Of a stretch of DNA of 64,000 bases, positions 49,400 to 58,199 are shown piece by piece. The stretch lies in NCBI RefSeq assembly GCF_038005985.1, contig NZ_JBBOUI010000001.1, positions 2,934,001-2,998,000 of the forward strand, in the 5' to 3' direction. The notes under the pieces are model-generated. The model saw only the letters and a list, made by a program, of their open reading frames with translations. It searched no databases and was not told the origin of the DNA. Each line of letters begins with the position of its first letter. Within the stretch, counting starts at the first letter, position 1. The stretch is from Solibacillus sp. FSL R7-0682. GTDB lineage: Bacteria; Bacillota; Bacilli; Bacillales_A; Planococcaceae. A program made the translations under genes and the position numbers.

Positions 49400-50611
49400 C
49401 TATCTTAAATTGTTCAAGCGATCCGCTTGGCTTAAAATGTCTGTGATTCGAACGCCGAAGTTCTCATCAATTACAACAACTTCACCTTTCGCGATTAAGC
49501 GACTGTTCACCAAAATATCAACTGGTTCACCAGCAAGTTTATCTAATTCAATAATTGATCCACTAGATAAATCTAAAATTTCTTTCACAGAACGTTTTGT
49601 GCGCCCTAATTCGACAGTTACTTGTAAAGGTATATCTAGTAACATATTTAAATTACGAGCTTCTGTCTGAGTAATGTTAGCAGATTCAAAACTTGCAAAT
49701 TGAGCTTGTTGTACATTTACTTGTTGTTGTGGTGCTGCATACATTGGTTGCTGATAAACTGGTTGTTGATATACAGGTTGTTCATACATCGGCTGTTGTA
49801 CTGGTTGTTGTGATGCCTGCTGAACAGGTTGTTGTAATGGTTGTGCTGGTTGAACTGCAGATACAGGTTGACTTGTTGGTGGTGCTGGTGCAATTGTACC
49901 TGCTAATTCATCAGTCTCTCCCATTAATGACTTTACTACTTTTTTACTAAAGTTTAAAGGTAATAATTGCATTAAATTTGAATCAATTAGTTCGCCAATA
50001 CGTAATCTGAATGAAATTTTAACTAATAAATCATCTGGCGGGATATTATCTGTACCTTCATTTTGCGAAATATTCATTAAATCAATAGTAGGTGGTGAAA
50101 TATCAACTTTTTGGTTAAAGATCGTTGACATTGACGTTGCCGCTGAACCCATCATTTGATTCATCGCTTCTTGAACTGCGCTTAACTGAATTTCACTTAA
50201 CTCTGGTTTAGGATTTAGACCATCTCCACCTAACATTAAGTCTGCTATAATTGCAGCATCTGATTGTTTAATTACTAATAAATTCATACCAGTAAGCCCG
50301 ATTGTATATTCTACTTGTACTGCGACATACGGGTGTGGAAATTCCTCTTCTAATCGATTTCGATTAATCATCGAGATACTTGGTGTTGTAATATCAACCT
50401 TTTGTCCTAATAATGCTGATAAAGCTGTAGCAGAGCTACCGAAGGAAATATTCCCTACCTCACCTAAAGCATCTTGTTCAATTGGACTTAGATGATCATC
50501 AACAATAATTTCATCGCTAGTAGTAGTTTCACTATTGGCAGGAATATCCTCCAATGTTTCGCCCCTTAATAGAGCCTCAATTTCTTCTTGGGAGAGCATT
50601 TCATCACTCAT
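49400..50611 (-). CDS. fliY: Flagellar switch protein and CheY-P phosphatase FliY
   Basis: C-ring protein that fuses a CheC-type phosphatase with a FliN-type SpoA domain. The 403-aa protein starts with the CheY-P binding peptide (MLSQEEIEALLRGE), has two phosphatase motifs (DALGEVGNISFGSSATAL, AVQEAMNQMMGSAATSM), a Gln/Pro-rich repeat linker (about 250-300, units such as QPVYQQP) and the C-terminal SpoA domain (LDIPLQVTVELGRTKRSV). It overlaps fliM by 8 bp. The linker repeats are likely a flexible spacer. Confidence 0.95.
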   Translation of the reverse strand: MSDEMLSQEEIEALLRGETLEDIPANSETTTSDEIIVDDHLSPIEQDALGEVGNISFGSSATALSALLGQKVDITTPSISMINRNRLEEEFPHPYVAVQVEYTIGLTGMNLLVIKQSDAAIIADLMLGGDGLNPKPELSEIQLSAVQEAMNQMMGSAATSMSTIFNQKVDISPPTIDLMNISQNEGTDNIPPDDLLVKISFRLRIGELIDSNLMQLLPLNFSKKVVKSLMGETDELAGTIAPAPPTSQPVSAVQPAQPLQQPVQQASQQPVQQPMYEQPVYQQPVYQQPMYAAPQQQVNVQQAQFASFESANITQTEARNLNMLLDIPLQVTVELGRTKRSVKEILDLSSGSIIELDKLAGEPVDILVNSRLIAKGEVVVIDENFGVRITDILSQADRLNNLR

Positions 50612-51599
50612 CTTCGTCTCCTCCTTTCAAAGGGTCGATAATTTGGACAGCCATTTTTTTATTTAGTTTCCCAGGCTGTACTGTAAATTTAGGTAAACTT
50701 CCGACTTTTAAAGTCAAAGGATTTTCTATCTTTTGATTTAATTGAATAACATCACCTATTGCCATTGTTAAGAAATCTTCGATTGTTATATCAGTCGTTC
50801 CTAACTCAGCAATTACAGGTAAATCAGCTTGTTTTACACGAGTTTCTAGCATTTTAGTTTGTTCTGGAGAGATTTCTTTTGTATTTGTCTGCATCCAGTA
50901 ACGAACAGATAAATTAGGAACAATTGGTTCTAAAACAACATGTGGAATACAAATATTAATCATCCCAGTTGTTTCACCAATTATTGTATTTAACGAAATT
51001 ACAACTACTGTTTCATTCGGTGAAATCATTTGTAGGAACTGTGGATTTACTTCTAATTCCACAAGCATAGGATCAATTTCTGCAACATTCTCCCATGCTT
51101 CCCTTAAATTATCAAATGAACGCTCGAATAAATTCGTCATAATTTTTGTCTCAATCTCAGTTAAATTGTCAACGTTACTATGACTTGCTCCAGTACCACC
51201 CATTAAACGATCTAACATTGAATATGCAATGTTCGGATTAATTTCCATAAGAATATTCCCGTCTAATGGCGGTACTTCGAAAACATTAATTAATGTCATA
51301 TTCGGAATTGAACGAACAAATTCTTCAAACGGAATTTGGTCAACCGATGCTACTGTAATTTGTACATAACTTCTAAGCTGTGCTGAAAAGAATGTTGTTA
51401 ACAGTCGCGCAAAATTTTCATGTATTCGGGTCAAACTTCGGATTTGATCTTTTGAGAAGCGCAATGCTCGTTTAAAGTCATAAACCTTAACCTTACGAGA
51501 TTCTTCTTCTTTTCTCATGTCTGCTGCATTCATTTCACCGGTTGATATCGCTGATAATAGCGCATCAATCTCGGACTGAGACATTATATCTCCTGCCAT
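50604..51599 (-). CDS. fliM: Flagellar motor switch protein FliM
   Basis: C-ring protein that binds CheY-P. The 331-aa protein starts at 51599 (MAGDIMSQSEIDALLS), which aligns with the B. subtilis start MSGEVLSQNEIDALLS; a GGAGGTG site precedes it, and an internal ATG five codons later also has a site. The middle domain has GGTGASHSNVDNLTEIE, and the C-terminal SpoA domain has LTLKVGSLPKF. It overlaps fliY by 8 bp. Confidence 0.95.
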   Translation of the reverse strand: MAGDIMSQSEIDALLSAISTGEMNAADMRKEEESRKVKVYDFKRALRFSKDQIRSLTRIHENFARLLTTFFSAQLRSYVQITVASVDQIPFEEFVRSIPNMTLINVFEVPPLDGNILMEINPNIAYSMLDRLMGGTGASHSNVDNLTEIETKIMTNLFERSFDNLREAWENVAEIDPMLVELEVNPQFLQMISPNETVVVISLNTIIGETTGMINICIPHVVLEPIVPNLSVRYWMQTNTKEISPEQTKMLETRVKQADLPVIAELGTTDITIEDFLTMAIGDVIQLNQKIENPLTLKVGSLPKFTVQPGKLNKKMAVQIIDPLKGGDEDE

Positions 51600-51644
51600 T
51601 TGCCCACCTCCATTTCATGATGTTTCAAAATGTTTACTTCTCTT

Positions 51645-52073
51645 TTACTGCAGAACATAGGAGGTAATATACACTTGTGTTACTTCACCATTTTGCATTA
51701 ATTCATTCACTTGCGACTTAATAGCATTTTGGAATGTAACTTTACCTTGTTTACCTTCTAAAGATTCCTTTTCCATTTCAGATAATTCTTGAATGACAAT
51801 ATTCTTCACTTGGAAATCACGCTTCAATAGCTCTTCTCCAGCATCTTTATCTGAACCTTGAACTTTAAGTGAAATGCGTACAAAACTTCCATCTGCTAAA
51901 TTCGTCGTAATCTCTGGAATGTCTACAGAGGATTCAACAATTTCATCAATTGTTGGTTCAGTTGCTGCTGAACCTTTGTCAAGCTGTGTTAATAACACCA
52001 CAACAATAACACCAATTAAAGTAATCGTCACTAACATAATGAGCATAATTGTTAATAGTTTATTGTTCTTCAT
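51645..52073 (-). CDS. fliL: Flagellar basal body protein FliL
   Basis: Stator-associated protein with one N-terminal membrane helix (about 6-28) and an extracellular domain (about 40-142). The start is ATG at 52073, six nt after GAGGTG; a GTG three codons earlier overlaps that site. The protein is 142 aa. NLADGSFVRISLKVQGSD and FQNAIKSQVNELM are family segments. It overlaps the flbD end. Confidence 0.92.
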   Translation of the reverse strand: MKNNKLLTIMLIMLVTITLIGVIVVVLLTQLDKGSAATEPTIDEIVESSVDIPEITTNLADGSFVRISLKVQGSDKDAGEELLKRDFQVKNIVIQELSEMEKESLEGKQGKVTFQNAIKSQVNELMQNGEVTQVYITSYVLQ

Positions 52074-52284
52074 CTTCTTCACCTCTTAGATGCGGGTTTG
52101 ATAGTGCTTGTATATGTTGATAAAAGGTTGTTACCTTTTGTCGCACCTGATTTTCAGTTTCTAAAACAATGAATTTACGCCCAGTCGTTAGCGTAATCGT
52201 TGTGTCTGGAAAAGCTTCGACTGTTTCTATGTATAGAGCGTTTAAAGTAAATGCTTTGCCATTTAGGCGCGTTACTTCAATCAT
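52060..52284 (-). CDS. flbD: Flagellar protein FlbD (SwrD type)
   Basis: A 74-aa protein of the FlbD family (SwrD in B. subtilis, affecting motor power). The family start MIEVTRLNGKAFTLNALYIETVE in parts (MIEVTRLNGK) fixes the start codon at 52284. No ribosome site lies at normal distance; instead GGGAGG is 38 nt upstream and is separated from the ATG by a GC-rich hairpin (52292-52319). It overlaps fliL by 14 bp. This unusual initiation region is described in the findings. Confidence 0.9.
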   Translation of the reverse strand: MIEVTRLNGKAFTLNALYIETVEAFPDTTITLTTGRKFIVLETENQVRQKVTTFYQHIQALSNPHLRGEEDEEQ

Positions 52285-52290
52285 TGAAAT

Positions 52291-52330
52291 GGGGCCGGAC
52301 CTACGTAGAGAGCCGGCCCGACCCTCCCTT
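52291..52330 (-). promoter_or_regulatory. Hairpin between Shine-Dalgarno and start codon of flbD
   Basis: On the minus strand GGGAGG (52328-52323) is followed by a 7-bp GC stem GGGCCGG/CCGGCCC (52319-52313 with 52298-52292, 14-nt loop) and then ATTTCA before the ATG. If the stem is folded, the sequence distance from the site to the ATG is about 10 nt; unfolded it is 38 nt. The GC content is far above its surroundings. Confidence 0.65.
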
Positions 52331-52363
52331 ACAATGAATTATTATGATAATAAATAGGTTAAC

Positions 52364-53353
52364 CTATCGTTTTAAGTTTACAAGTTCTTGTAATATCTCA
52401 TCTGAAGTAGTAATAATACGAGAGTTCGCTTGGAAACCACGTTGTGCAACAATCATCTCCGTAAATTCTTCAGAAAGGTCTACGTTTGACATTTCAAGGA
52501 AACTAGAGTTAACTGATCCGATACCTGCTTGAGTCCCCACTTGTACTAAAGGATCTCCAGAGTTCGCAGACATTTGGAAGTAGTTAGATCCAGTTTTTTC
52601 TAAACCAGAAGCGTTTGGAAATTTAGCTAATAAAGCTTGCCCTGCGAATTGTAACTTACCATTAACGTCAACATAGTAAACAGAACCATCTTGTGAAATA
52701 GACATGGATTGAGCATTCGTTGGAATTCTTAGTGGCCCCGTTGTACCAGCTGCTGGTGTAATTTGTCCATCTACATATAGATTGTCAGTTCCCTGTGCTA
52801 AATCTGCACGATCGTCATCTGACATACTCTCCGCATCCGGATCTACTTCCGCATATAAATTTTCGTTAGCAACACCTACTAAATATTTTCCATCTCCATT
52901 TACTAGGTACCCGTATTTATCCATATACATATTTCCTGCTCGAGTATATTGAATATTAGTGAAGCCATCTGCTAACAATGGATTTTGCGTTAAATCTTCC
53001 ATATCATCAGGAGTTGGTGCTGCATCAGCAGCAGAATCTGCTACCATAAAGAAACCATCTCCAGAGATAGCTAAGTCAAGTGTACGCCCTGTTGATTGCA
53101 TTGAACCCGGGTTGTGAACTGTATCAATCGCTGCAAGTTGAGAACCTAATCCTACTTGAATGGCATTGACACCACCACGTGTTGCTGAAGGAGCAGATGC
53201 CCCTGCTTGTGTTTGTGAAATTAAATCTTTAAAAATTGTACGTTCCTTTTTAAAACCATACGTATTAACATTAGAAATGTTATTACCAATAACGTCTAAC
53301 TTTGTCTGGAAATTTTTTAAACCTGAAATACCTGAATACATTGAACGTAACAT
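52364..53353 (-). CDS. flgE: Flagellar hook protein FlgE
   Basis: Hook building block with the shared rod/hook fold. The ATG at 53353 (MLRSMYSGISGLKNFQTKLD) has a GGGAGA site; a seven-codon upstream frame has none. The protein is 329 aa, longer than the roughly 264 aa of B. subtilis because of the central region (about 120-200; many Asp/Ala/Pro residues). N-terminal NNISNVNTYGFK and C-terminal SNVDLSEEFTEMIVAQRGFQ in parts define the family. It precedes flbD by 79 bp. Confidence 0.93.
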   Translation of the reverse strand: MLRSMYSGISGLKNFQTKLDVIGNNISNVNTYGFKKERTIFKDLISQTQAGASAPSATRGGVNAIQVGLGSQLAAIDTVHNPGSMQSTGRTLDLAISGDGFFMVADSAADAAPTPDDMEDLTQNPLLADGFTNIQYTRAGNMYMDKYGYLVNGDGKYLVGVANENLYAEVDPDAESMSDDDRADLAQGTDNLYVDGQITPAAGTTGPLRIPTNAQSMSISQDGSVYYVDVNGKLQFAGQALLAKFPNASGLEKTGSNYFQMSANSGDPLVQVGTQAGIGSVNSSFLEMSNVDLSEEFTEMIVAQRGFQANSRIITTSDEILQELVNLKR

Positions 53354-53461
53354 AGTATGCCGTTCTCCCTTCAATTTTCAAAATTCACGAATTATTCGTG
53401 GTGTTAATAGCTGCGTCAATCAGTCAGCAGCTAAAGGCTTCCTTACCTATGAAGGTCCAGC

Positions 53462-53833
53462 CTATAAAACAATTGTTCCATCTATATTCGTAAAGAGTTG
53501 TTCTTTTGCTTCAATTCGGTCCAGTGCTGTAATAACTGTTGAGTTTTTGGCACTAACAATTAACGCCGCTTGCTCCAAAATAATTAAGGGTTGTTTAACT
53601 CCCTTTTCACGTGCTTCAAACACTTTATCAGTTATTTGCTGCCATTCATTATCTGAAATAATAATATTTCGCTCATTCATTCGTTCAGTAGCATGTTTAC
53701 TAATTTTTAATTCATTTGTAGCCTGCTTTAAATGATTAACAAATGAATTTTTTGTTGGAAGTACTGAATGATTTTTAACAGTTTGCTGGATAGGTGGATG
53801 ATACGGTATATGTTGAATATTTACGCGGTTCAT
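53462..53833 (-). CDS. Flagellar operon protein (TIGR02530 type)
   Basis: A 123-aa protein from the ATG at 53833 (MNRVNIQHIPYHP), six nt after GAGGTG. The middle SKHATERMNERNIIISDNEW and ALIVSAKNSTVITALD in parts are characteristic of the family annotated as a flagellar operon protein, found between flgD and flgE in Bacillus; it may regulate hook assembly. No membrane segment. Function is inferred from context and family position. Confidence 0.8.
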   Translation of the reverse strand: MNRVNIQHIPYHPPIQQTVKNHSVLPTKNSFVNHLKQATNELKISKHATERMNERNIIISDNEWQQITDKVFEAREKGVKQPLIILEQAALIVSAKNSTVITALDRIEAKEQLFTNIDGTIVL

Positions 53834-53845
53834 CAAAATCACCTC

Positions 53846-54520
53846 TTATTCAGCTGTAACCACTGTAAATTGATCTTTCGTTAGGCGTGTACCATTATTT
53901 AATATGTACTCGATTGTACCAGTACTATTTTTAGTAATTGCCTCAACAATCGCATCTATTAAACTTTCACCAGATGTATATTGAACAGTTTTCCCAATCA
54001 TTTCGCTGGCTTCAACAAATGGATTCGATTGAATTGGTGGTGTTGACTCGCTACTTGAAGTTCCACTTAAAATAGAAGAAATATTTCCTGGAGAAATTTC
54101 TTTCCCATCAGCAAGTACAAAAATAGCATCTCCATTGATGAATTTTAATTCTTTTATGCTTCCAGTGCCTTCGTTATAAATTGGTTTTCCTTTATCATCC
54201 AATTTGTCCGTTAGCTCATGCCACTTTACTTCTTTACCAACAAATGTCGAATAGTTCATCAGCTGAGACTGTTGTTGAGATACTAATAAGTCTTCCATCG
54301 CCTTTGTCATATTTTGCATTTGCTCTAAAGAAGAGAATTGCGCCATTTGTGCAATAAATTCCTTATCATCCATTGGGCTTGTTGGATCTTGGTTTTGTAA
54401 TTGGGTAATCAAAATTTTTAAAAACGCATCTTTTCCTAATGCTCCATTATCTGCTTTATCTGTAACTTTTACATTACTCACAGGGGGTAAATAATAATCA
54501 TTCGTAATTGTACTAGTCAT
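53846..54520 (-). CDS. flgD: Flagellar hook capping protein FlgD
   Basis: Scaffold at the hook tip that guides FlgE assembly. The 224-aa protein has the family N-terminal box GKDAFLKILITQLQNQDPTSPMDDKEF (in parts: LKILITQLQNQDP, FIAQMAQFSSLEQM). The C-terminal part is shorter and more divergent, as in Bacillus YlxG-type FlgD, with FlgD tudor-like strands VQYTSG. It lies directly between fliK and the TIGR02530-type gene. Confidence 0.92.
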   Translation of the reverse strand: MTSTITNDYYLPPVSNVKVTDKADNGALGKDAFLKILITQLQNQDPTSPMDDKEFIAQMAQFSSLEQMQNMTKAMEDLLVSQQQSQLMNYSTFVGKEVKWHELTDKLDDKGKPIYNEGTGSIKELKFINGDAIFVLADGKEISPGNISSILSGTSSSESTPPIQSNPFVEASEMIGKTVQYTSGESLIDAIVEAITKNSTGTIEYILNNGTRLTKDQFTVVTAE

Positions 54521-54523
54521 TCC

Positions 54524-55774
54524 TTATACCTCCTCACTTAACAAGTCTTTAAATGATATTTTCTCTTCTGCACTATCATCTTCGTTATCTTCACGATCCT
54601 CGTCATTTTGCTGACGGAAGAAGTTATTGAAGAAGTTTTGATCACGTGTATTTCGGTCCGCATCTTGTAAAGACTGAGCTACATCAATACGATCCATTTG
54701 AATGTTTTGTGCAACAAATCCGGCTTTCAGTTGATTAATATTATTTTCTAATAACTCTTTCCCCATTGCCGTTGTCGCAAGTAAACGAGCTGTTAACACG
54801 CCATCCTTCTGAACTAACTCAATACGAATTTGTCCCAAGTTTTCTGGGAATAATTTTAAAAATAATTTCATATTGCCTTGTTGTCCTGACAGCTGACTTC
54901 GATTAATTAAGGATTGAATTTCTTTAACTAGTGTTTCTGACTGTGCTGGCTTTTCAGCTGGCAATGTAATCGTTACCGTCTTTGTTTGCGTTACTTGTTG
55001 TTGTAATCCAACTGATGGTTGTGTTTCTGTTTCAGTTTTCACCGTTACTTGTTGAGACGAGTTTTGTGTTTGCGTTTGAACAAGTTGTTGGAAAGAAGGT
55101 TTTATTACCTCTTGTTGTGTATTTACAATTGCTTGTGTTTGATTTGTTAAGGATAATAAAGCTTCTTTCAGTTGGTTCAATTGTTGTTCTTGCTTATAAA
55201 CTGTATCTACTTTATTGCCAAGCAACTGAACAAGTTTTAAAAACTGAATAACTTGCTCTACTTCTTTTGGTTGAACTTCACCTTTTTGTTGCATTCCTTG
55301 CATTGCAGCAAGAACTTCACTTAAAATTGCAGGTGCCTGTTCTATAATCGACCAAACATCCGTAATTTCTTGTTGCTCATCCCCTAATAATTGTTGAATA
55401 ATTTGTGCGAGCTGTTCTTCAGTTAATCCAAGTACTTCTGATAGGTTCTCTAAATTAAGCATTTCATCAACTGGAATAGGCTTACTTTCTTCACCAACAA
55501 AAACAAATAAACCAGATTCATCCATTTCTACGCCTAATTCTTCCAATAAGTTTTCTAATGAATCTGTCGCTAAAATTGCCTCTACTTCTTCAGCTAGACC
55601 TTCTGGCTGTGTTTTATTAGCCTGTGTCGATTGATTATTTGAGCTAGATATAATCTTTTCAAATACACTTCCAAATGCATTAGCATCAGGGGCTACACTA
55701 TCAGCTGACTTTGTTTGTGCTGTCTTTTGTGGCATCTTAGTAGCCGTCATTGCCTGTAATATTGCGATATTCAT
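54524..55774 (-). CDS. fliK: Flagellar hook-length control protein FliK
   Basis: Molecular ruler that ends hook growth and switches FlhB specificity. The ATG at 55774 (MNIAILQAM) follows AAAGGAGGTG at normal spacing; the six-codon upstream start overlaps that site. The protein is 416 aa: a Gln-rich, mostly disordered N-terminal ruler and a C-terminal conserved domain (about 290-385; LFLKLFPENLGQIRIELVQ in parts, ENNINQLKAGF). The tail is acidic (DEDREDNEDDS). Confidence 0.9.
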   Translation of the reverse strand: MNIAILQAMTATKMPQKTAQTKSADSVAPDANAFGSVFEKIISSSNNQSTQANKTQPEGLAEEVEAILATDSLENLLEELGVEMDESGLFVFVGEESKPIPVDEMLNLENLSEVLGLTEEQLAQIIQQLLGDEQQEITDVWSIIEQAPAILSEVLAAMQGMQQKGEVQPKEVEQVIQFLKLVQLLGNKVDTVYKQEQQLNQLKEALLSLTNQTQAIVNTQQEVIKPSFQQLVQTQTQNSSQQVTVKTETETQPSVGLQQQVTQTKTVTITLPAEKPAQSETLVKEIQSLINRSQLSGQQGNMKLFLKLFPENLGQIRIELVQKDGVLTARLLATTAMGKELLENNINQLKAGFVAQNIQMDRIDVAQSLQDADRNTRDQNFFNNFFRQQNDEDREDNEDDSAEEKISFKDLLSEEV

Positions 55775-55800
55775 TTTTTCACCTCCTTTCAATAATCTAA

Positions 55801-56415
55801 TTATTGTTGAGATAGAAGCTCTGTATAACGCGCAGCATCTTCAGGTGACATTTTTGAAAATATCGCTGAAAGTGTATCTGGTTTCATGCTAGACATAATA
55901 CGTAAGCTTTCTGTATCGCTCATTTGAACTAAAATTGGTGCTGCTGTTTTAGCAGACATTTTTTCAAATGTTGAAAGAATTTCAGTAAAGTCTTTTTGTG
56001 ACTCTTCTTGATTACGTTTTAATTTTTCAATTTCAAACATTAATCGCTCTTGCTCAGCCAACAACTCATCTTTCTCACTTGTGGCTGCATCCATCTGTGT
56101 TTGAAGCTGTGTAATTTGTGCTTCTTTTTGTTGTATTTCTGCTTGTAATTCAACTACTTTTTCACCATTTAACGTGGAATTTTCCACAACCTCTTGTTCA
56201 TCAGCGTTTAGGAATGGTATTTTCTCCGTTACGTTATTTGCCATTTTAAATACATTCACTTCAGTTACTGTGGCAATAACTAGTGCAATGGCGATTACAA
56301 ACATTAGAGGAATTAGAAATAAGTAAAATATTTTTTTGAAGAAACCTGCTGGCTTATTTTCTACTTCCATTTCATCTACTTGTACATCTAGTTTAGTTAT
56401 ATTTTTTTTTGCCAT
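55801..56415 (-). CDS. ylxF: YlxF/MotE-like flagellar protein
   Basis: A 204-aa protein with one membrane helix (about 28-50), a coiled coil (about 80-130), and a C-terminal MgtE N-domain-like repeat region (MSAKTAAPILVQM, LSAIFSKMSPEDAARY). The start is ATG at 56415 (MAKKNITKLDVQ), with a CAGGTGA site upstream. The family is called YlxF in Bacillus and MotE elsewhere, a chaperone for the motor protein MotC in some species. It lies between fliJ and fliK. Confidence 0.88.
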   Translation of the reverse strand: MAKKNITKLDVQVDEMEVENKPAGFFKKIFYLFLIPLMFVIAIALVIATVTEVNVFKMANNVTEKIPFLNADEQEVVENSTLNGEKVVELQAEIQQKEAQITQLQTQMDAATSEKDELLAEQERLMFEIEKLKRNQEESQKDFTEILSTFEKMSAKTAAPILVQMSDTESLRIMSSMKPDTLSAIFSKMSPEDAARYTELLSQQ

Positions 56416-56419
56416 GAAA

Positions 56420-56869
56420 TCACCTGATTTCCTTCTTGTAATACGCAATAGTTGAAAGCTCATCTAGTTGAATCGCTTCAATACGTTGTTGATCTTCTTT
56501 AAATTTAACAAAGTCATTTTCACGCATTTTTTCGTATTTGCGCACTTCCAAGTTTTTTTCTAATAATTTTTGTTCGTGCCAATTCATTTTTGCACGAGCT
56601 TGTACAACTTTTTGCTGCACATCAGCAATCGTTTTTTCCATACTGTCTATGAATTTAGAGTAGTGCTTTACCTCATCAATGGAAGAACCGATCATAAGAC
56701 GTTCTTGCTGGTAAGAAATTAAATCTTCCTTTTTCTTTAATAAGTCATAAAGTTTTGTTGCGATTTCCTCAAAAACTTGAACGGATTCTTTAAATGCAAT
56801 TTCAGACTCCGTTTTTTCCTGTTCTTTAACACCAAGAATTTTTTCAAAACGATACGTATATATCGACAT
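56420..56869 (-). CDS. fliJ: Flagellar export protein FliJ
   Basis: Coiled-coil export chaperone that links FliI to FlhA. The 149-aa protein is almost all helical and charged, with heptads over about 10-130 and no membrane segment. Identification rests on this shape plus its place after fliI, whose last base it shares. YRFEKILGVKEQEKTESE at the N-terminus fits Bacillus FliJ. Confidence 0.88.
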   Translation of the reverse strand: MSIYTYRFEKILGVKEQEKTESEIAFKESVQVFEEIATKLYDLLKKKEDLISYQQERLMIGSSIDEVKHYSKFIDSMEKTIADVQQKVVQARAKMNWHEQKLLEKNLEVRKYEKMRENDFVKFKEDQQRIEAIQLDELSTIAYYKKEIR

Positions 56870-58194
56870 TACTTCACACCGCCATTTGATAACGAAATTA
56901 TTTCGTTTACTGTTTGCTCGATTGAAATTTTGTCCTTAAAGCTTTGTTTTAAAAAGGTAGTAATTAGTGGTTCATAATGAATGGCTTCATCTATTTCCTT
57001 TGAAGTCCCTCGCTTATATGCACCGATATTTATTAAATCCTCAGATTTTGAATAAGTATAATACAATTCTCTCAGTCGACTTGCTGCTTTAACATGTTCT
57101 GGATCCGCAATATGATTCATTAATCGACTAACACTTTTTAGCACATTAATTGCTGGATACTGCCCTTTATTAGCCAAGTTTCGGTCTAAGACAATATGTC
57201 CATCTAATATCCCTCGTACAGCATCTGCAATTGGTTCATTCATATCATCCCCATCAACAAGCACTGTATAAAAGGCTGTTATCGTACCATGTATATTCGT
57301 TCCAGACCGTTCAAGTAGAGACGGTAAAATGGCGAATACTGAGGGCGTATACCCCCTTGTTGCAGGAGGTTCACCAATTGCTAAACCAATCTCACGTTGT
57401 GCCATTGCTACACGCGTTACCGAGTCCATCATTAGCATGACATTGTCTCCGCGATCACGGAAATATTCTGCAATAGCGGTAGCAGTAAACGCTGCTTTAA
57501 TACGCATTAATGCAGGCTGATCACTTGTTGCGGCAACAACAATTGAACGACTTAACCCTTCTGGACCAAGATCACGCTCAATAAATTCCCGTACCTCTCG
57601 CCCACGCTCTCCTACTAGTGCAATAACATTAATATCTGCCTCTGTATTTCGTGCAATCATACCAAGTAATGTACTTTTCCCTACACCAGAACCCGCAAAT
57701 ATACCAACACGTTGACCACTACCAACTGTTAACATCCCATCAATCGCTTTAACCCCTACTTCTAATCGTTCATTAATAGGTGGGCGATTTAAAGGGTTCG
57801 GTGGTTCTTTTTCGGTTTGTACTGAAGCTAACCCTTTTGGTAAAGACTGTCCATCAAAAGGATTACCCATTGCATCTAATACTTGACCAATTAATTCGGG
57901 GCCTACCTTTACTTCTAAAGGTGTACCCGTACCTTCAACAAGGCAACCAACCGAAATTTCTTTCAAAGAAGTGTATGGCATAAGGATGACGATTTCATCC
58001 TTAAAGCCAACGACCTCTGCCAAAATGACTTGTGGACCGTTTTTTGATGTTTGCACGTGAATTTTACAAACATCACCAATTGAACTTCCCGGACCTTGAG
58101 ACTCAATCATTAAACCGACTACTCTCGTCACTTTTCCATACTTTTTAAATGTATTAAGATTAGGAATTTGTTCAACTAATTGAGCCGTTTTCAT
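56869..58194 (-). CDS. fliI: Flagellum-specific ATPase FliI
   Basis: Hexameric ATPase of flagellar export, related to F1-beta. The ATG at 58194 (MKTAQLVEQIPN) is nine nt after AAGGA; an ATG three codons earlier abuts that site. The protein is 441 aa. Walker A GIFAGSGVGKST (about 165-176), Walker B LMMDSVTR and IGEPPATRGYTPSVF are all intact. It overlaps fliJ by one base. Confidence 0.95.
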   Translation of the reverse strand: MKTAQLVEQIPNLNTFKKYGKVTRVVGLMIESQGPGSSIGDVCKIHVQTSKNGPQVILAEVVGFKDEIVILMPYTSLKEISVGCLVEGTGTPLEVKVGPELIGQVLDAMGNPFDGQSLPKGLASVQTEKEPPNPLNRPPINERLEVGVKAIDGMLTVGSGQRVGIFAGSGVGKSTLLGMIARNTEADINVIALVGERGREVREFIERDLGPEGLSRSIVVAATSDQPALMRIKAAFTATAIAEYFRDRGDNVMLMMDSVTRVAMAQREIGLAIGEPPATRGYTPSVFAILPSLLERSGTNIHGTITAFYTVLVDGDDMNEPIADAVRGILDGHIVLDRNLANKGQYPAINVLKSVSRLMNHIADPEHVKAASRLRELYYTYSKSEDLINIGAYKRGTSKEIDEAIHYEPLITTFLKQSFKDKISIEQTVNEIISLSNGGVK

Positions 58195-58199
58195 CCGTA

